NCBI GenBank assembly: GCA_002327765.1
Contig: DCUH01000072.1
Span: 40,841 to 50,528 of the forward strand
Source: a bacterium UBA2219
GTDB taxonomy: Bacteria > Desulfobacterota > Deferrimicrobia > Deferrimicrobiales > Deferrimicrobiaceae
Direction of reading: 5' to 3'
Length of the DNA: 9,688 nt
Position 1 is the stretch's first letter, and every line of letters begins with the position of its first letter. The translations under genes and the position numbers were made by a program. Shown here piece by piece: positions 1 to 6,308 of this stretch. Under the pieces are notes generated by a model. It worked only from the letters and a program-made list of their open reading frames with translations, ran no database searches and was not told the origin of the DNA.

Positions 1-21
1 CAAATCCCGCCTTCGGCACCA
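1..21 (+). tRNA. 3' end of a tRNA gene, probably tRNA-Leu (5' part outside window)
   Basis: The first bases read as the end of a tRNA: CAAAT (rest of a TTCAAAT T-loop), CCCGC (3' half of the T-stem), CTTCGGC (3' half of the acceptor stem), discriminator A and an encoded CCA at 19-21. The matching 5' acceptor strand would be GCCGAAG, the start of known bacterial tRNA-Leu genes such as E. coli leuX. The leucine identity is inferred, since the anticodon lies upstream of the window. An integrase gene begins 100 bases downstream in the same direction, the classic arrangement for an element inserted in the 3' end of a tRNA gene. Confidence 0.8.
1..21 (+). other. Candidate attachment site (attL) core within the tRNA 3' end
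   Basis: Tyrosine integrases commonly target the T-arm and acceptor end of tRNA genes and rebuild the gene on insertion, leaving a direct repeat of the tRNA end at the far boundary. The tRNA end followed at once by an outward-reading integrase suggests this is the left junction. I see no second copy of the tRNA end in the window, so the partner attR should lie to the right of 9688. The assignment is inferred from position alone. Confidence 0.45.
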
Positions 22-31
22 TGATTGGCCT

Positions 32-60
32 AAGCCCTTCGAACCTGAAGGGCTTTTTTT
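32..60 (+). terminator. Rho-independent terminator after the tRNA
   Basis: AAGCCCTTC (32-40) pairs perfectly with GAAGGGCTT (47-55) around a 6-base loop, and T54-T60 is a run of seven T. This is a textbook intrinsic terminator for the tRNA transcript and separates it from the integrase. Confidence 0.9.
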
Positions 61-120
61 ATTTCACCCTTGAGGCTCCTTCGACTTGTCCGAAAAACGG
101 TACGGACGAGGAGCCATTTC

Positions 121-1782
121 ATGCCTACAGCCTATCTGCTTCGGCGTAATCGGCACTACTTCTTCCGGTTTCACATCCCGCTCGATGTTCGACGATGGTT
201 TGATGGCAGGGTCGAACTGAGGAAGTCCCTCAAGACAACGAGGTACAATACCGCGAAAAGCCAACTCAGGAACCTTCTCTATCGGACTGAGCGGCTCTTA
301 GCCATGATGAGGTGCGAGATGTTGACAGACGAACAAATCAGGAAACTCGTAGCCGAATACCTCAGGGACTCGCTCCGTGATTCGGAGGATATCCGTATCG
401 GAGGAAGACCGCTCGACTCTGAGGAACACTTTCATCGACTGGAAGGGCTTGACCTCCACCTAACGACTCTCAAGGAGGATTTCGCACTCGGGCAGTATGA
501 ACATTATGTGACGGGTAGTGCGGCTACCGTCCTTGAAGGAGCGGGAATCACGCTCTCGAAGGATTCGGACGAATACCAGAAACTGTGCCGCGAACTTATG
601 AAGGGGTTGATCGAAGCAACCTCCATCGAGATCGAACGCATGAAAGGGAACTATCGGAACGAGTATGACAAGGGCTTCATGGTGCTTCAGGAACCTTCGG
701 GTGGAGAGGCACGAAGGGTCAACGGTGTAGATACTAAGGATGTCGGCCAACCGCTGTCCGTGCTGATTCCCGAGTATATGGATGAGTGTACAGCAGGGGG
801 GAGATGGTCGGAGAGGACGCGGAAGGAAGGCAAGAGCTATTTTGATTTGTTCCTGCGAATCGTTGGAGACCGGGGAATCAAGACGCTTGACCGCAGGAAC
901 TTCAATGACTATCGAAGCGTCCTCACTCGATGGCCGAAGAACGCGAACAAGAAGCGGGAGTATCGGGGGAAGTCGGTGGGGGAGGTTCTTGAGATAGCCC
1001 AAGGAGCGAAGGAGCTTCTAACCACGAACTCCGTCAATCAGCACATCGTCTATATCCAATCGTTCATGAAATGGGCTGTAAGAAATGGATACGCCGAAGC
1101 CGACTACGCCGAAGGGTTGACGATTAGCACGAGGAAGGAAAGGGAGGACGAGAAGCGGGAAGAGTATTCCCGAGAGGACATTCAACGGCTCATCGCATCT
1201 CCGCTGTACTCGGACAAGAAGACCGCGAAAGGGCATCCTGAAAGATGGTGGATACCGTTGATCGGGATGTTTTCGGGGATGAGGCTCAATGAGATTTGCC
1301 AACTGTACACGGAGGATGTCAGGGAGGATGAAGGCGTTCTCGTATTCGATGTGAACGATAAGAAGGACAAGAGGCTGAAGAACGCATCGAGCAGGAGGAT
1401 TGTTCCGGTTCACCCTGTCCTCATCGAGCTTGGCTTCATCGAGTACGTTGACGGGCTGAAAGAGAAGGGTGAAGAGCGGCTATGGGGGAAGCTGGCGAAC
1501 AAGCGAAACGGATACGGGCAGGACTTCAGCAAGTGGTATCAGCGATACAACCGAAAGCACGTCTCGAAGGACCGGAAGAAGGTCTTCCATTCCTTCCGCC
1601 ATTCGACGGCCAACATCCTCAAGCAGGAGCAAGTTGACGAAGCAATCATCAAGGAGATATTGGGCCATTCGCACGGGTCCATAACTCTCGGGCGGTACGG
1701 TAAGGCGTACCACGTGGGAACCATGCTCGATGCTCTCAAGAAGTTGGACTACGGATTCGACCTCGACGCGATTAAACGGTGA
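121..1782 (+). CDS. int: Tyrosine-type site-specific integrase
   Basis: A 553-residue tyrosine recombinase, which cuts and rejoins DNA through a covalent tyrosine intermediate and here probably integrates and excises the element. The C-terminal catalytic set is complete: R388 in SGMRLNE, K420, H490-x-x-R493 in HSFRH, H516 in LGHSHG and nucleophile Y526 in GRYGK. Residues about 208-330 form a SAM-like core-binding domain. The first 60 residues (YLLRRNRHYFFRF ... KSLKT) resemble the N-terminal domain of large phage and island integrases, and 553 residues is long but normal for that subgroup. ATG at 121 is chosen because GAGGAG lies at 108-113 with a 7-base gap; a TTG 51 bases further upstream extends the frame but has no such site and would overlap promoter space. 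The tRNA end next door fits an island integrase. No truncation or frameshift is seen. Confidence 0.93.
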   Translation: MPTAYLLRRNRHYFFRFHIPLDVRRWFDGRVELRKSLKTTRYNTAKSQLRNLLYRTERLLAMMRCEMLTDEQIRKLVAEYLRDSLRDSEDIRIGGRPLDSEEHFHRLEGLDLHLTTLKEDFALGQYEHYVTGSAATVLEGAGITLSKDSDEYQKLCRELMKGLIEATSIEIERMKGNYRNEYDKGFMVLQEPSGGEARRVNGVDTKDVGQPLSVLIPEYMDECTAGGRWSERTRKEGKSYFDLFLRIVGDRGIKTLDRRNFNDYRSVLTRWPKNANKKREYRGKSVGEVLEIAQGAKELLTTNSVNQHIVYIQSFMKWAVRNGYAEADYAEGLTISTRKEREDEKREEYSREDIQRLIASPLYSDKKTAKGHPERWWIPLIGMFSGMRLNEICQLYTEDVREDEGVLVFDVNDKKDKRLKNASSRRIVPVHPVLIELGFIEYVDGLKEKGEERLWGKLANKRNGYGQDFSKWYQRYNRKHVSKDRKKVFHSFRHSTANILKQEQVDEAIIKEILGHSHGSITLGRYGKAYHVGTMLDALKKLDYGFDLDAIKR

Positions 1783-1954
1783 CAGCAGGGGGTAGAGGGA
1801 GGGAAGAGAGGATCGAGCGTGTCTACCACGGTAGGTTCTCGGCTCCCTTCCCCTCTCTCCCGCTCAGGTCTCCCGATTGTGGGGGACCTATCGTGACGGA
1901 CGGAATCCGTCCTCACGGCTGAGGGGATGGCAGGTTTCCCCTCAAGCATCACGT
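1783..1954. other. Hairpin-rich region between convergent genes
   Basis: The stretch between the stop codons of the integrase and the leftward gene holds four structures. (1) A purine-rich arm near 1790-1815 faces a pyrimidine-rich arm near 1835-1857 and is capped by CTAC-CACG-GTAG; pairing of the long arms is imperfect. (2) AGGTCTCCC/GGGGGACCT at 1866-1889, loop GATTGT, one wobble. (3) CGTGA-C-GGACGG/CCGTCCTCACG at 1892-1917, 11 pairs with one bulged C and loop AAT. (4) GCTGAGGGG/CCCCTCAAGC at 1918-1947, 9 pairs with one bulged A. None is followed by a T-run on either strand, so ordinary intrinsic termination is not shown. They may still stop both converging transcripts, or act as an RNA or as a single-stranded DNA signal. 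Confidence 0.6.
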
Positions 1955-2236
1955 TTAACGCTTCCTTATTGGTCGGATATATTCAGCATCCTTCCATCTC
2001 TGAATGACTTCATCGAAGGCGGTTCTATCGCTTCGGTGCATCCTCGTGATTAACTCGTTCCTCTCGGGACCGTGGACGTTCATCCCGAACCAAGAGAGAA
2101 CAACATCGCCATTGATACCCTCGTAGTGTGTTCGGATGAACTTGGCGAGGTGCCTACTCGGGTCTAACTCGGGGTGCAATTCTACTCGTCCTTTAGGGGT
2201 TTCTCTGACGGAGTGCATGGGGTGTGGGAGGTTCAT
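1955..2236 (-). CDS. Hypothetical protein, 93 residues (third gene of leftward operon)
   Basis: I do not recognise this family. The protein is soluble, has no cysteine, no membrane segment and no signal peptide, and ends in a basic tail (RPIRKR). Residues about 25-85 look mixed helical, with aromatic and charged patches such as FIRTHYEG and EVIQRWKDAEYI. The ATG lies 5 bases after the stop of the upstream gene, and purine-rich GGGGAAGAG inside the end of that gene serves as ribosome site, so translation is probably coupled to it. It is the last gene of the operon that starts at 3893. A hairpin cluster follows its stop codon. Confidence 0.75.
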   Translation of the reverse strand: MNLPHPMHSVRETPKGRVELHPELDPSRHLAKFIRTHYEGINGDVVLSWFGMNVHGPERNELITRMHRSDRTAFDEVIQRWKDAEYIRPIRKR

Positions 2237-2241
2237 GGTGA

Positions 2242-3144
2242 CTACTCTTCCCCTTCCTCAGGGAGGGCTTCATTGTTCGCGCACTTCGAGAGGAAGATGG
2301 CACGGCGGTATTTCGCCACGCAATCATCGAAGGCTCGCCTTTCCCCGAGATAAAGCCGATAAGCTAAGGACGCTCGTTCTTGAAGCGGACAGGTTGCCGC
2401 GATGTACTCAAACACGGCTTCACCATCCTCCCCATAGTTCTCCGTTACGAAATTAGCGGCACTCTGATAAGCGTCTTCGTATGCCTTCTCCATCGTCTCG
2501 GATGCGATGTCCGGGTCGATGCCTGTACGCTGAACGATAGCGTCAGTAGCCTTCTCAAGGTCTCCCGTCATGCGGTTCAGAATGACACTCGTGACTATCG
2601 CTTCCGTTGCGTGGACGCTTCCCGTCCGACTGTCAAGTTCATCAAGCAGGGAACGGACTGAAGGGGAGAGGTGGTTTACTGTGGCTTCTTTATCGTCATC
2701 GTCATCATCGTTACCGTCACCATTCCCTCCGCTGTTCGCTTCTACAGGGAGGCTGTAGGAGCCGTCATTCTGTTTAACCAAGTAGCCTGCATGAGCGGCT
2801 GAGGTTGCAGGCATGGACACGCCATTGATGACGAACTCTGTCCGATCAGTTATATCCCCCAAGCCGGTTATGCGTTTTCCCGTCAAAAGGTCCTTACCGG
2901 TCTCAAGCCAATCTCCCAAACCGTTGATATCGTCGGAAGGCTTGTATTGCTGTGGAGTGGTAACGGAGAGGGAATCACCCTCAGCGGCTCCGAGAATGAC
3001 CCTATACTTACCACCGTGAACCGTCACACTCGGTCCACTCGATACAGGCTTATCGGAGGAAGGCTCTCCACCGATGGCGAATCTCATGGCTCCACCGGGT
3101 AAAAAGTTAACAGCACCTTCAGGGGTATTTCCGTTGTTATTCAT
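2242..3144 (-). CDS. Hypothetical two-part acidic protein, 300 residues, with poly-Asp linker
   Basis: Family not recognised. The protein has two parts. Residues about 1-135 are rich in Gly, Ser, Thr and Val and look beta-like (VTVHGGKYRVILGAAEGDSLSV). A flexible linker at about 138-153 contains Gly/Asn and six consecutive Asp (146-151). Residues about 155-300 are predominantly helical and acidic, ending in EEGEE, with three cysteines in the last 50 residues. No signal peptide or membrane segment is seen. AAAGGAG at 3151-3157 (minus strand) is 6-7 bases before the ATG, a strong ribosome site. It is the middle gene of the operon, 20 bases after the zinc-knuckle gene. The layout of a glycine-rich head, linker and helical tail could suit a structural, scaffold-like or DNA-mimic protein, but the sequence proves none of these. 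Confidence 0.8.
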   Translation of the reverse strand: MNNNGNTPEGAVNFLPGGAMRFAIGGEPSSDKPVSSGPSVTVHGGKYRVILGAAEGDSLSVTTPQQYKPSDDINGLGDWLETGKDLLTGKRITGLGDITDRTEFVINGVSMPATSAAHAGYLVKQNDGSYSLPVEANSGGNGDGNDDDDDDKEATVNHLSPSVRSLLDELDSRTGSVHATEAIVTSVILNRMTGDLEKATDAIVQRTGIDPDIASETMEKAYEDAYQSAANFVTENYGEDGEAVFEYIAATCPLQERASLAYRLYLGERRAFDDCVAKYRRAIFLSKCANNEALPEEGEE

Positions 3145-3164
3145 TCGTCGTCTCCTTTATAGTG

Positions 3165-3893
3165 TTAGTTGGTTTCTTCAGCGTCAAACGGCTTAGAAAG
3201 GTTAACCGTCATCTGGTATTCCTTATCCAGTTCCTTTTCTATTCCTCTAACTGCGTTTTCACACAAGTTGAATAAAGTTCTCCTGATCCGAACTCCTATC
3301 TCTCTTCGGTCCACGATGCTAACTTCTCTGTAGGTATATCTTTTCTCCTTCCCTACATAATGAGTCCCTACAGGTGGTCGAGACACGAGACCTGTAACGG
3401 CATTACTGAGAGCGTAATCAAGCCTCACATCTCCGGGGAGTCTATGGGGGTGGTTATGAGCGTACAGCCAAATGCTGAGAACGCGCTTCAGACAGTCAAT
3501 ACCTTCTACTCCTTTGGAATACAGCCAATAAAACTCGGAACTACCGGTAACAGGCTTCTTATCTCTTGCGTCAGTCAGCCAAGTAGTGAACCATGCTACA
3601 GCAGACTTAATAGCAGGGTGGTCCACGTGTTTCTTGAGGAAGTCAGTTACTAACTGTTCCTCATGGCTGTACTCATTGGGGGGAATTCTTCTACCGTCAG
3701 GAGAACCATAGGTGACATAGCGATAATGGTGAACCCTGCAATATTTAGACAGAGCGAAACGGGACCGGTAACAATCCTTGCAATCACATTGCTTTGCATT
3801 ATTACGGGATATTCGGTGGTACACGGTCTCTCTATCCTCCTTCTTACGTGTCTTCATGCGGCTTGATGGGGAAATCTTCTGAGGCTTCTTCAT
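3165..3893 (-). CDS. Zinc-knuckle protein, probably nucleic-acid binding, 242 residues
   Basis: Near the N terminus is C38-x2-C41-x10-C52-x2-H55 (CKDC ... YCRVHH), followed by RYVTYGSPDGRR. This C-x2-C ... YC-x2-H-x-R ... G-x-P pattern recurs in small zinc-binding modules of phage proteins and some HNH-type endonucleases, where it is expected to grip nucleic acid. The rest (about 75-242) is mostly helical with several Trp, Tyr and Arg-rich stretches. I see no HNH or other nuclease active site, so catalysis is not claimed. The basic first 30 residues fit DNA or RNA binding. It is the first gene of the leftward operon. The ribosome site is weak (AAAAG next to the ATG, with AAAGGA further up), so a lower-expression protein or the later ATG at residue 13 is possible. 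Its upstream region carries the shared 10-mer CGAGGGGATA. Confidence 0.8.
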   Translation of the reverse strand: MKKPQKISPSSRMKTRKKEDRETVYHRISRNNAKQCDCKDCYRSRFALSKYCRVHHYRYVTYGSPDGRRIPPNEYSHEEQLVTDFLKKHVDHPAIKSAVAWFTTWLTDARDKKPVTGSSEFYWLYSKGVEGIDCLKRVLSIWLYAHNHPHRLPGDVRLDYALSNAVTGLVSRPPVGTHYVGKEKRYTYREVSIVDRREIGVRIRRTLFNLCENAVRGIEKELDKEYQMTVNLSKPFDAEETN

Positions 3894-3930
3894 GTCTTTT
3901 CGATTGATCCTTTAGTTATGGTAATGTTTT

Positions 3931-3940
3931 CGAGGGGATA
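3931..3940. promoter_or_regulatory. Candidate operator half-site upstream of the leftward operon
   Basis: CGAGGGGATA lies 38-47 bases upstream of the zinc-knuckle start codon. The same 10-mer in the same orientation at 6869-6878 forms half of a perfect palindrome, 28-37 bases upstream of the ribbon-helix-helix gene. The matched sequence and similar position before two leftward operons suggest one regulator binds both. Here the second half-site is missing, so binding may be weaker. Confidence 0.4.
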
Positions 3941-4014
3941 GCAATGTGTAGAGTGGGGTGAACCGGGACAAACACGAACAAAAGGGTGAAAATAAAGAAT
4001 TGAGGTGGAAGGTG

Positions 4015-4042
4015 GGAGGGATTCTCGTAAGATTGTCCCTCC
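4015..4042. other. Inverted repeat GGAGGGA/TCCCTCC
   Basis: GGAGGGA (4015-4021) and TCCCTCC (4036-4042) form a perfect 7-bp stem around a 14-base loop in the non-coding stretch between the helicase and the zinc-knuckle gene. There is no adjacent T-run on either strand. The region just upstream (3985-4010) is purine-rich with an A-rich patch. It could belong to an origin or a weak transcript end. Confidence 0.4.
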
Positions 4043-4096
4043 TAACTGTCCCCTTAATCGTATTCTTGTGTTAAATCAATGGGATACTTCGAGTTT

Positions 4097-4139
4097 AGGG
4101 TATATGGGGAGCCGAACCCCTGAACTCGCTTCAGACCCT
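4097..4139 (-). other. Compact three-way-junction fold downstream of the helicase gene
   Basis: Read on the minus strand: AGGGT, then hairpin TGAA-GCGAG-TTCA, then hairpin GGGG-TTCGGCT-CCCC, then ATAT and ACCCT, which closes on AGGGT. All three stems are perfect (5, 4 and 4 pairs) within 43 bases. It competes with the larger inverted repeat at 4130-4188, because TTCA at 4130-4133 and ACCC at 4135-4138 take part in both, so the two could be alternative folds of the helicase transcript's 3' end. Function is unknown. Confidence 0.35.
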
Positions 4140-4188
4140 CAATGTCCAAGGGAGCGTTCTTGTCTTTATTGGAGTTTGGGGGTCTGAA
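4130..4188 (-). other. Large inverted repeat just after the helicase stop
   Basis: The arms 4130-4149 and 4169-4188 are 20 bases each, with 17 of 20 complementary positions plus one more as a G-U wobble on one strand. The outer nine bases (TTCAGACCC/GGGTCTGAA) are perfect, and the 19-base loop is 4150-4168. It begins 4 bases past the helicase stop, where a transcript-end structure would sit, but no T-run follows. A stability hairpin, a factor-dependent terminator or a DNA signal are all possible. Confidence 0.6.
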
Positions 4189-4191
4189 AAG

Positions 4192-6141
4192 TTACTCGCC
4201 TTTCAGGAAGTACGCTGTTCGAGTCTTCCCGGTTCTCTTCACGAGGTAGGAGACTTCGGGGGGTAAGAGGTTCGCTTCTTCCTTCTGCATCTTGGCTACG
4301 AGTCTTTCCCATGTGCTTTTCGGTATTCCTAACTCCTGCCGTATGCGGCTTGCTTTGATTTCCTCCGGCTTCATGTTGCGGAGGTAGCAATGCAGAGCCG
4401 CTTCGTGCTTCGTGCGGGGAACATCTCCGGTCTCCCGTTTGTACTCCCACGAGACCACACGAATTCCCGGCATGACGTTTACGATCCCCTGTAAGATATC
4501 CTCCCCGAGGTTTCCTCGTTCGGGGAGTAGAAGATAAAGGTCCATCGATGGACAGTTGCCTTCGTCGTCAATGACACACCGGCAACATCCCCGGTTTGCC
4601 GCTTGCACTATGTCTGAAATGATTTGACCGGTAGCCACAGCCTCACGGATATCGGAGTAACCGTTTAGGGAGCGGTCGGCTCCTGCTTGCATCCACTCAG
4701 AATCTTGTGGTCCGAGGCAACTAAAGCAAACGTTCGATTTCCATTCGTCAGGACGATACTGAATCCCGAAGACCACAACACCGGAGCAATGCCTGAAGTC
4801 ATTACTCCCATCCACGGCTCCGAAGTGCGCCGTCTCGATGTTGATGCTCTCTGAGTCTCCCTGCTTGATGAAGGGTTCAACTCCAAGATGCGTCACGATC
4901 AGGGTATGCTTCCCGTGGAGGTTCGGCTGTCCCCGGAGGTTCGCTAACAACTCATCGCTAAGTTCCTTGGCGTGTTCCTCCATGAAGCGTTTCCCTACAC
5001 GGTGATTCTTGCTGACGTGTAAGGTCACATTGGAATAACTTCTCGTCCCCGGTACGACAGGGATAGGGTTAGCAAGATTGAAGATGGAGTAGATGACGTT
5101 CGAGGTTGCAGTTGCGTCCATCATTGTGACAGGTGGGGCATCCGAAGGGATGAGAAGCCTTGCCGTATTGTAGGTATGGATTCCTCCCTCTTTCCGTTTG
5201 TACCACCTGAAACCGTTGATGACGGCATCGACAGCCGCTAAGGTTTCCTCCACGAACAGGAGCGAGTCATTCACCGTGGTTTCATTCCTTCGCTTGAAGA
5301 TGCGTTGAATGTCGGCGTCCCTCATGGCTTGATTGAGTGCTAAGAAGTCTGTTGGGGGAAGGTCGGGGTGTGCCTTGTAGATACCCTCCTTCGCTATCAT
5401 GAAGTCCGGTATGGTTTCCATCTCCCCGGCTTTCTCATCAATCATCTGAAAGACGGTAAGGATGGACTCGATGACTTCTATCTCCACGGGGAACCTGTTA
5501 CGGATCGGAGTGGGGATCAAACCTATGAGTTTGCGAAGGTCATCCTGATTGAGTTGGTGCGCTTCGACCAAACTGAGACTTTCATCAACGATGATTCCCT
5601 TCCTCTTGCGGTCCAAGAAGGCTCCGAGGGATTCCCACGGGACTGACGTCTTCTTGAGCGGATCGAGAGACCGACTGAAACATTCATGCGTCACTACCAC
5701 AACGGGGTATTCCCTGAGGCTGTCTATGCTGTGGTCCCTTTTGTTATCGGAGTGGTACGAAATGGCGAAGGGTCCATCTTCTTCCTTCAGCCCACCGTAC
5801 CTCTTCCCGAGGGTATTGATTTCCTCGGCCATCCTGTCCGCTTCAGCCTTCCTTCTAACGACAATAAGGACTCCGGGCTGAGAGTCGGGGGAGAGTCGGG
5901 AAAGGAGTCCACAGAGGACCTTGATACTGACGCTTTTCCCTGAACCAGTCGGGGGAGAGCAAATATCCCATTTCCCGCTATTAGTCTCCGTGTCCCCGAA
6001 CAACTTCCCGAGGATGACAGTTCCAATCTGTTCCCACGTCTTAACGAGTGCTTCGTTCTCTACGTTCCCACAGCCTTCTTTCCAGTACAGCCGCATGGTG
6101 TAGACGAACTCAGAGACGGTGATACTCTTACGCGAATCCAC
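4192..6141 (-). CDS. SF2-type DNA/RNA helicase with C-terminal helix-turn-helix
   Basis: A 649-residue ATP-driven helicase-like protein. Walker A is PPTGSGKS at 63-70, motif II is VDES at 185-188 (DExx box), MMDATAT at 340-346 stands where an SF2 SAT-like motif is expected, and the motif VI counterpart is QAANRGCCR at 513-521, giving the arginine finger. Residues 1-50 are an N-terminal extension. Residues about 578-630 (EEIKASRIRQELGIPKSTWERLV) look like a helix-turn-helix or winged helix, suggesting docking to DNA or to an origin. It probably unwinds the element's DNA during replication. The start is GTG at 6141: AAGGAG (6154-6159) is 12 bases upstream, rather far, and a better-spaced ATG at 6149 opens a different 29-codon frame overlapping this start. 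No other in-frame start exists before Met16. Several such phage helicases are uncharacterised, so the exact role is open. Confidence 0.85.
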   Translation of the reverse strand: MDSRKSITVSEFVYTMRLYWKEGCGNVENEALVKTWEQIGTVILGKLFGDTETNSGKWDICSPPTGSGKSVSIKVLCGLLSRLSPDSQPGVLIVVRRKAEADRMAEEINTLGKRYGGLKEEDGPFAISYHSDNKRDHSIDSLREYPVVVVTHECFSRSLDPLKKTSVPWESLGAFLDRKRKGIIVDESLSLVEAHQLNQDDLRKLIGLIPTPIRNRFPVEIEVIESILTVFQMIDEKAGEMETIPDFMIAKEGIYKAHPDLPPTDFLALNQAMRDADIQRIFKRRNETTVNDSLLFVEETLAAVDAVINGFRWYKRKEGGIHTYNTARLLIPSDAPPVTMMDATATSNVIYSIFNLANPIPVVPGTRSYSNVTLHVSKNHRVGKRFMEEHAKELSDELLANLRGQPNLHGKHTLIVTHLGVEPFIKQGDSESINIETAHFGAVDGSNDFRHCSGVVVFGIQYRPDEWKSNVCFSCLGPQDSEWMQAGADRSLNGYSDIREAVATGQIISDIVQAANRGCCRCVIDDEGNCPSMDLYLLLPERGNLGEDILQGIVNVMPGIRVVSWEYKRETGDVPRTKHEAALHCYLRNMKPEEIKASRIRQELGIPKSTWERLVAKMQKEEANLLPPEVSYLVKRTGKTRTAYFLKGE

Positions 6142-6149
6142 GTGTACAT
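6060..6149 (-). CDS. Possible 29-residue leader frame overlapping the helicase start
   Basis: ATG at 6149 is 4 bases after AAGGAG, a tighter match than the helicase GTG 8 bases later, and opens a frame of 29 codons ending in TAG at 6060-6062. It overlaps the helicase start in another reading frame. It may be a leader whose translation lowers or couples helicase translation, or it may be chance. The predicted peptide resembles nothing I know. Confidence 0.2.
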   Translation of the reverse strand: MYTWIRVRVSPSLSSSTPCGCTGKKAVGT

Positions 6150-6180
6150 TCTTCTCCTTATAGTATTTTGGTACAGGATA

Positions 6181-6197
6181 TGGACTAATTCAGTCCA
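6181..6197. promoter_or_regulatory. Palindromic operator candidate upstream of the helicase
   Basis: TGGACT-AATTC-AGTCCA is a perfect 6-5-6 palindrome about 40 bases upstream of the helicase start. Its 17-bp layout equals that of the palindrome before the ribbon-helix-helix gene (6868-6884), although the half-site sequence differs. It is a likely repressor or replication-protein site; no convincing sigma70 boxes are visible around it. Confidence 0.45.
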
Positions 6198-6239
6198 ATA
6201 GGCTTACGAGGTTGACCTGTATTGCGTTATTAAGGTGTT

Positions 6240-6261
6240 GGTAAGGGGTAGGTAAGGGGTG
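6240..6261 (+). repeat. Two tandem 11-bp repeats (iteron-like)
   Basis: GGTAAGGGGTA is followed at once by GGTAAGGGGTG, 10 of 11 bases identical, with related ends on either side (GGTGTTG before, ATGGTAG after). One helical turn of spacing and the nearby palindrome and AT-rich TTATTAAGG resemble small iteron origins, but only two clear copies exist. Confidence 0.45.
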
Positions 6262-6308
6262 ATGGTAGATCGTGCCTTAGAAGTCAAATACGTGCGTCCT
6301 GAATGGCA

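Noticed and set aside
70..120. Longer integrase start at TTG 70
   Set aside because: No ribosome site precedes it, and it adds a basic 17-residue tail absent from the family pattern; ATG 121 has GAGGAG well spaced.
460..1002. 180-codon open frame antisense to the integrase
   Set aside because: It lies wholly inside a full-length gene with complete catalytic residues on the other strand, has no ribosome site and no recognisable domain; it is a codon-bias shadow.
2690..2720. Trinucleotide repeat coding for Asp as a phase-variable tract
   Set aside because: The codons alternate GAC and GAT, and length changes in triplets would not shift the frame, so on-off switching is not expected.
4106..4120. 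Minus-strand GGGG-TTCGGCT-CCCC, like a tRNA or tmRNA T-arm
   Set aside because: The following bases ATATACCC do not form an acceptor end with CCA, and no matching 5' acceptor strand or anticodon arm is found within 100 bases upstream on that strand.
4097..4139. Small self-cleaving ribozyme
   Set aside because: The three-way junction lacks the hammerhead core (CUGANGA and GAAA), and I cannot match it to other small ribozyme cores.
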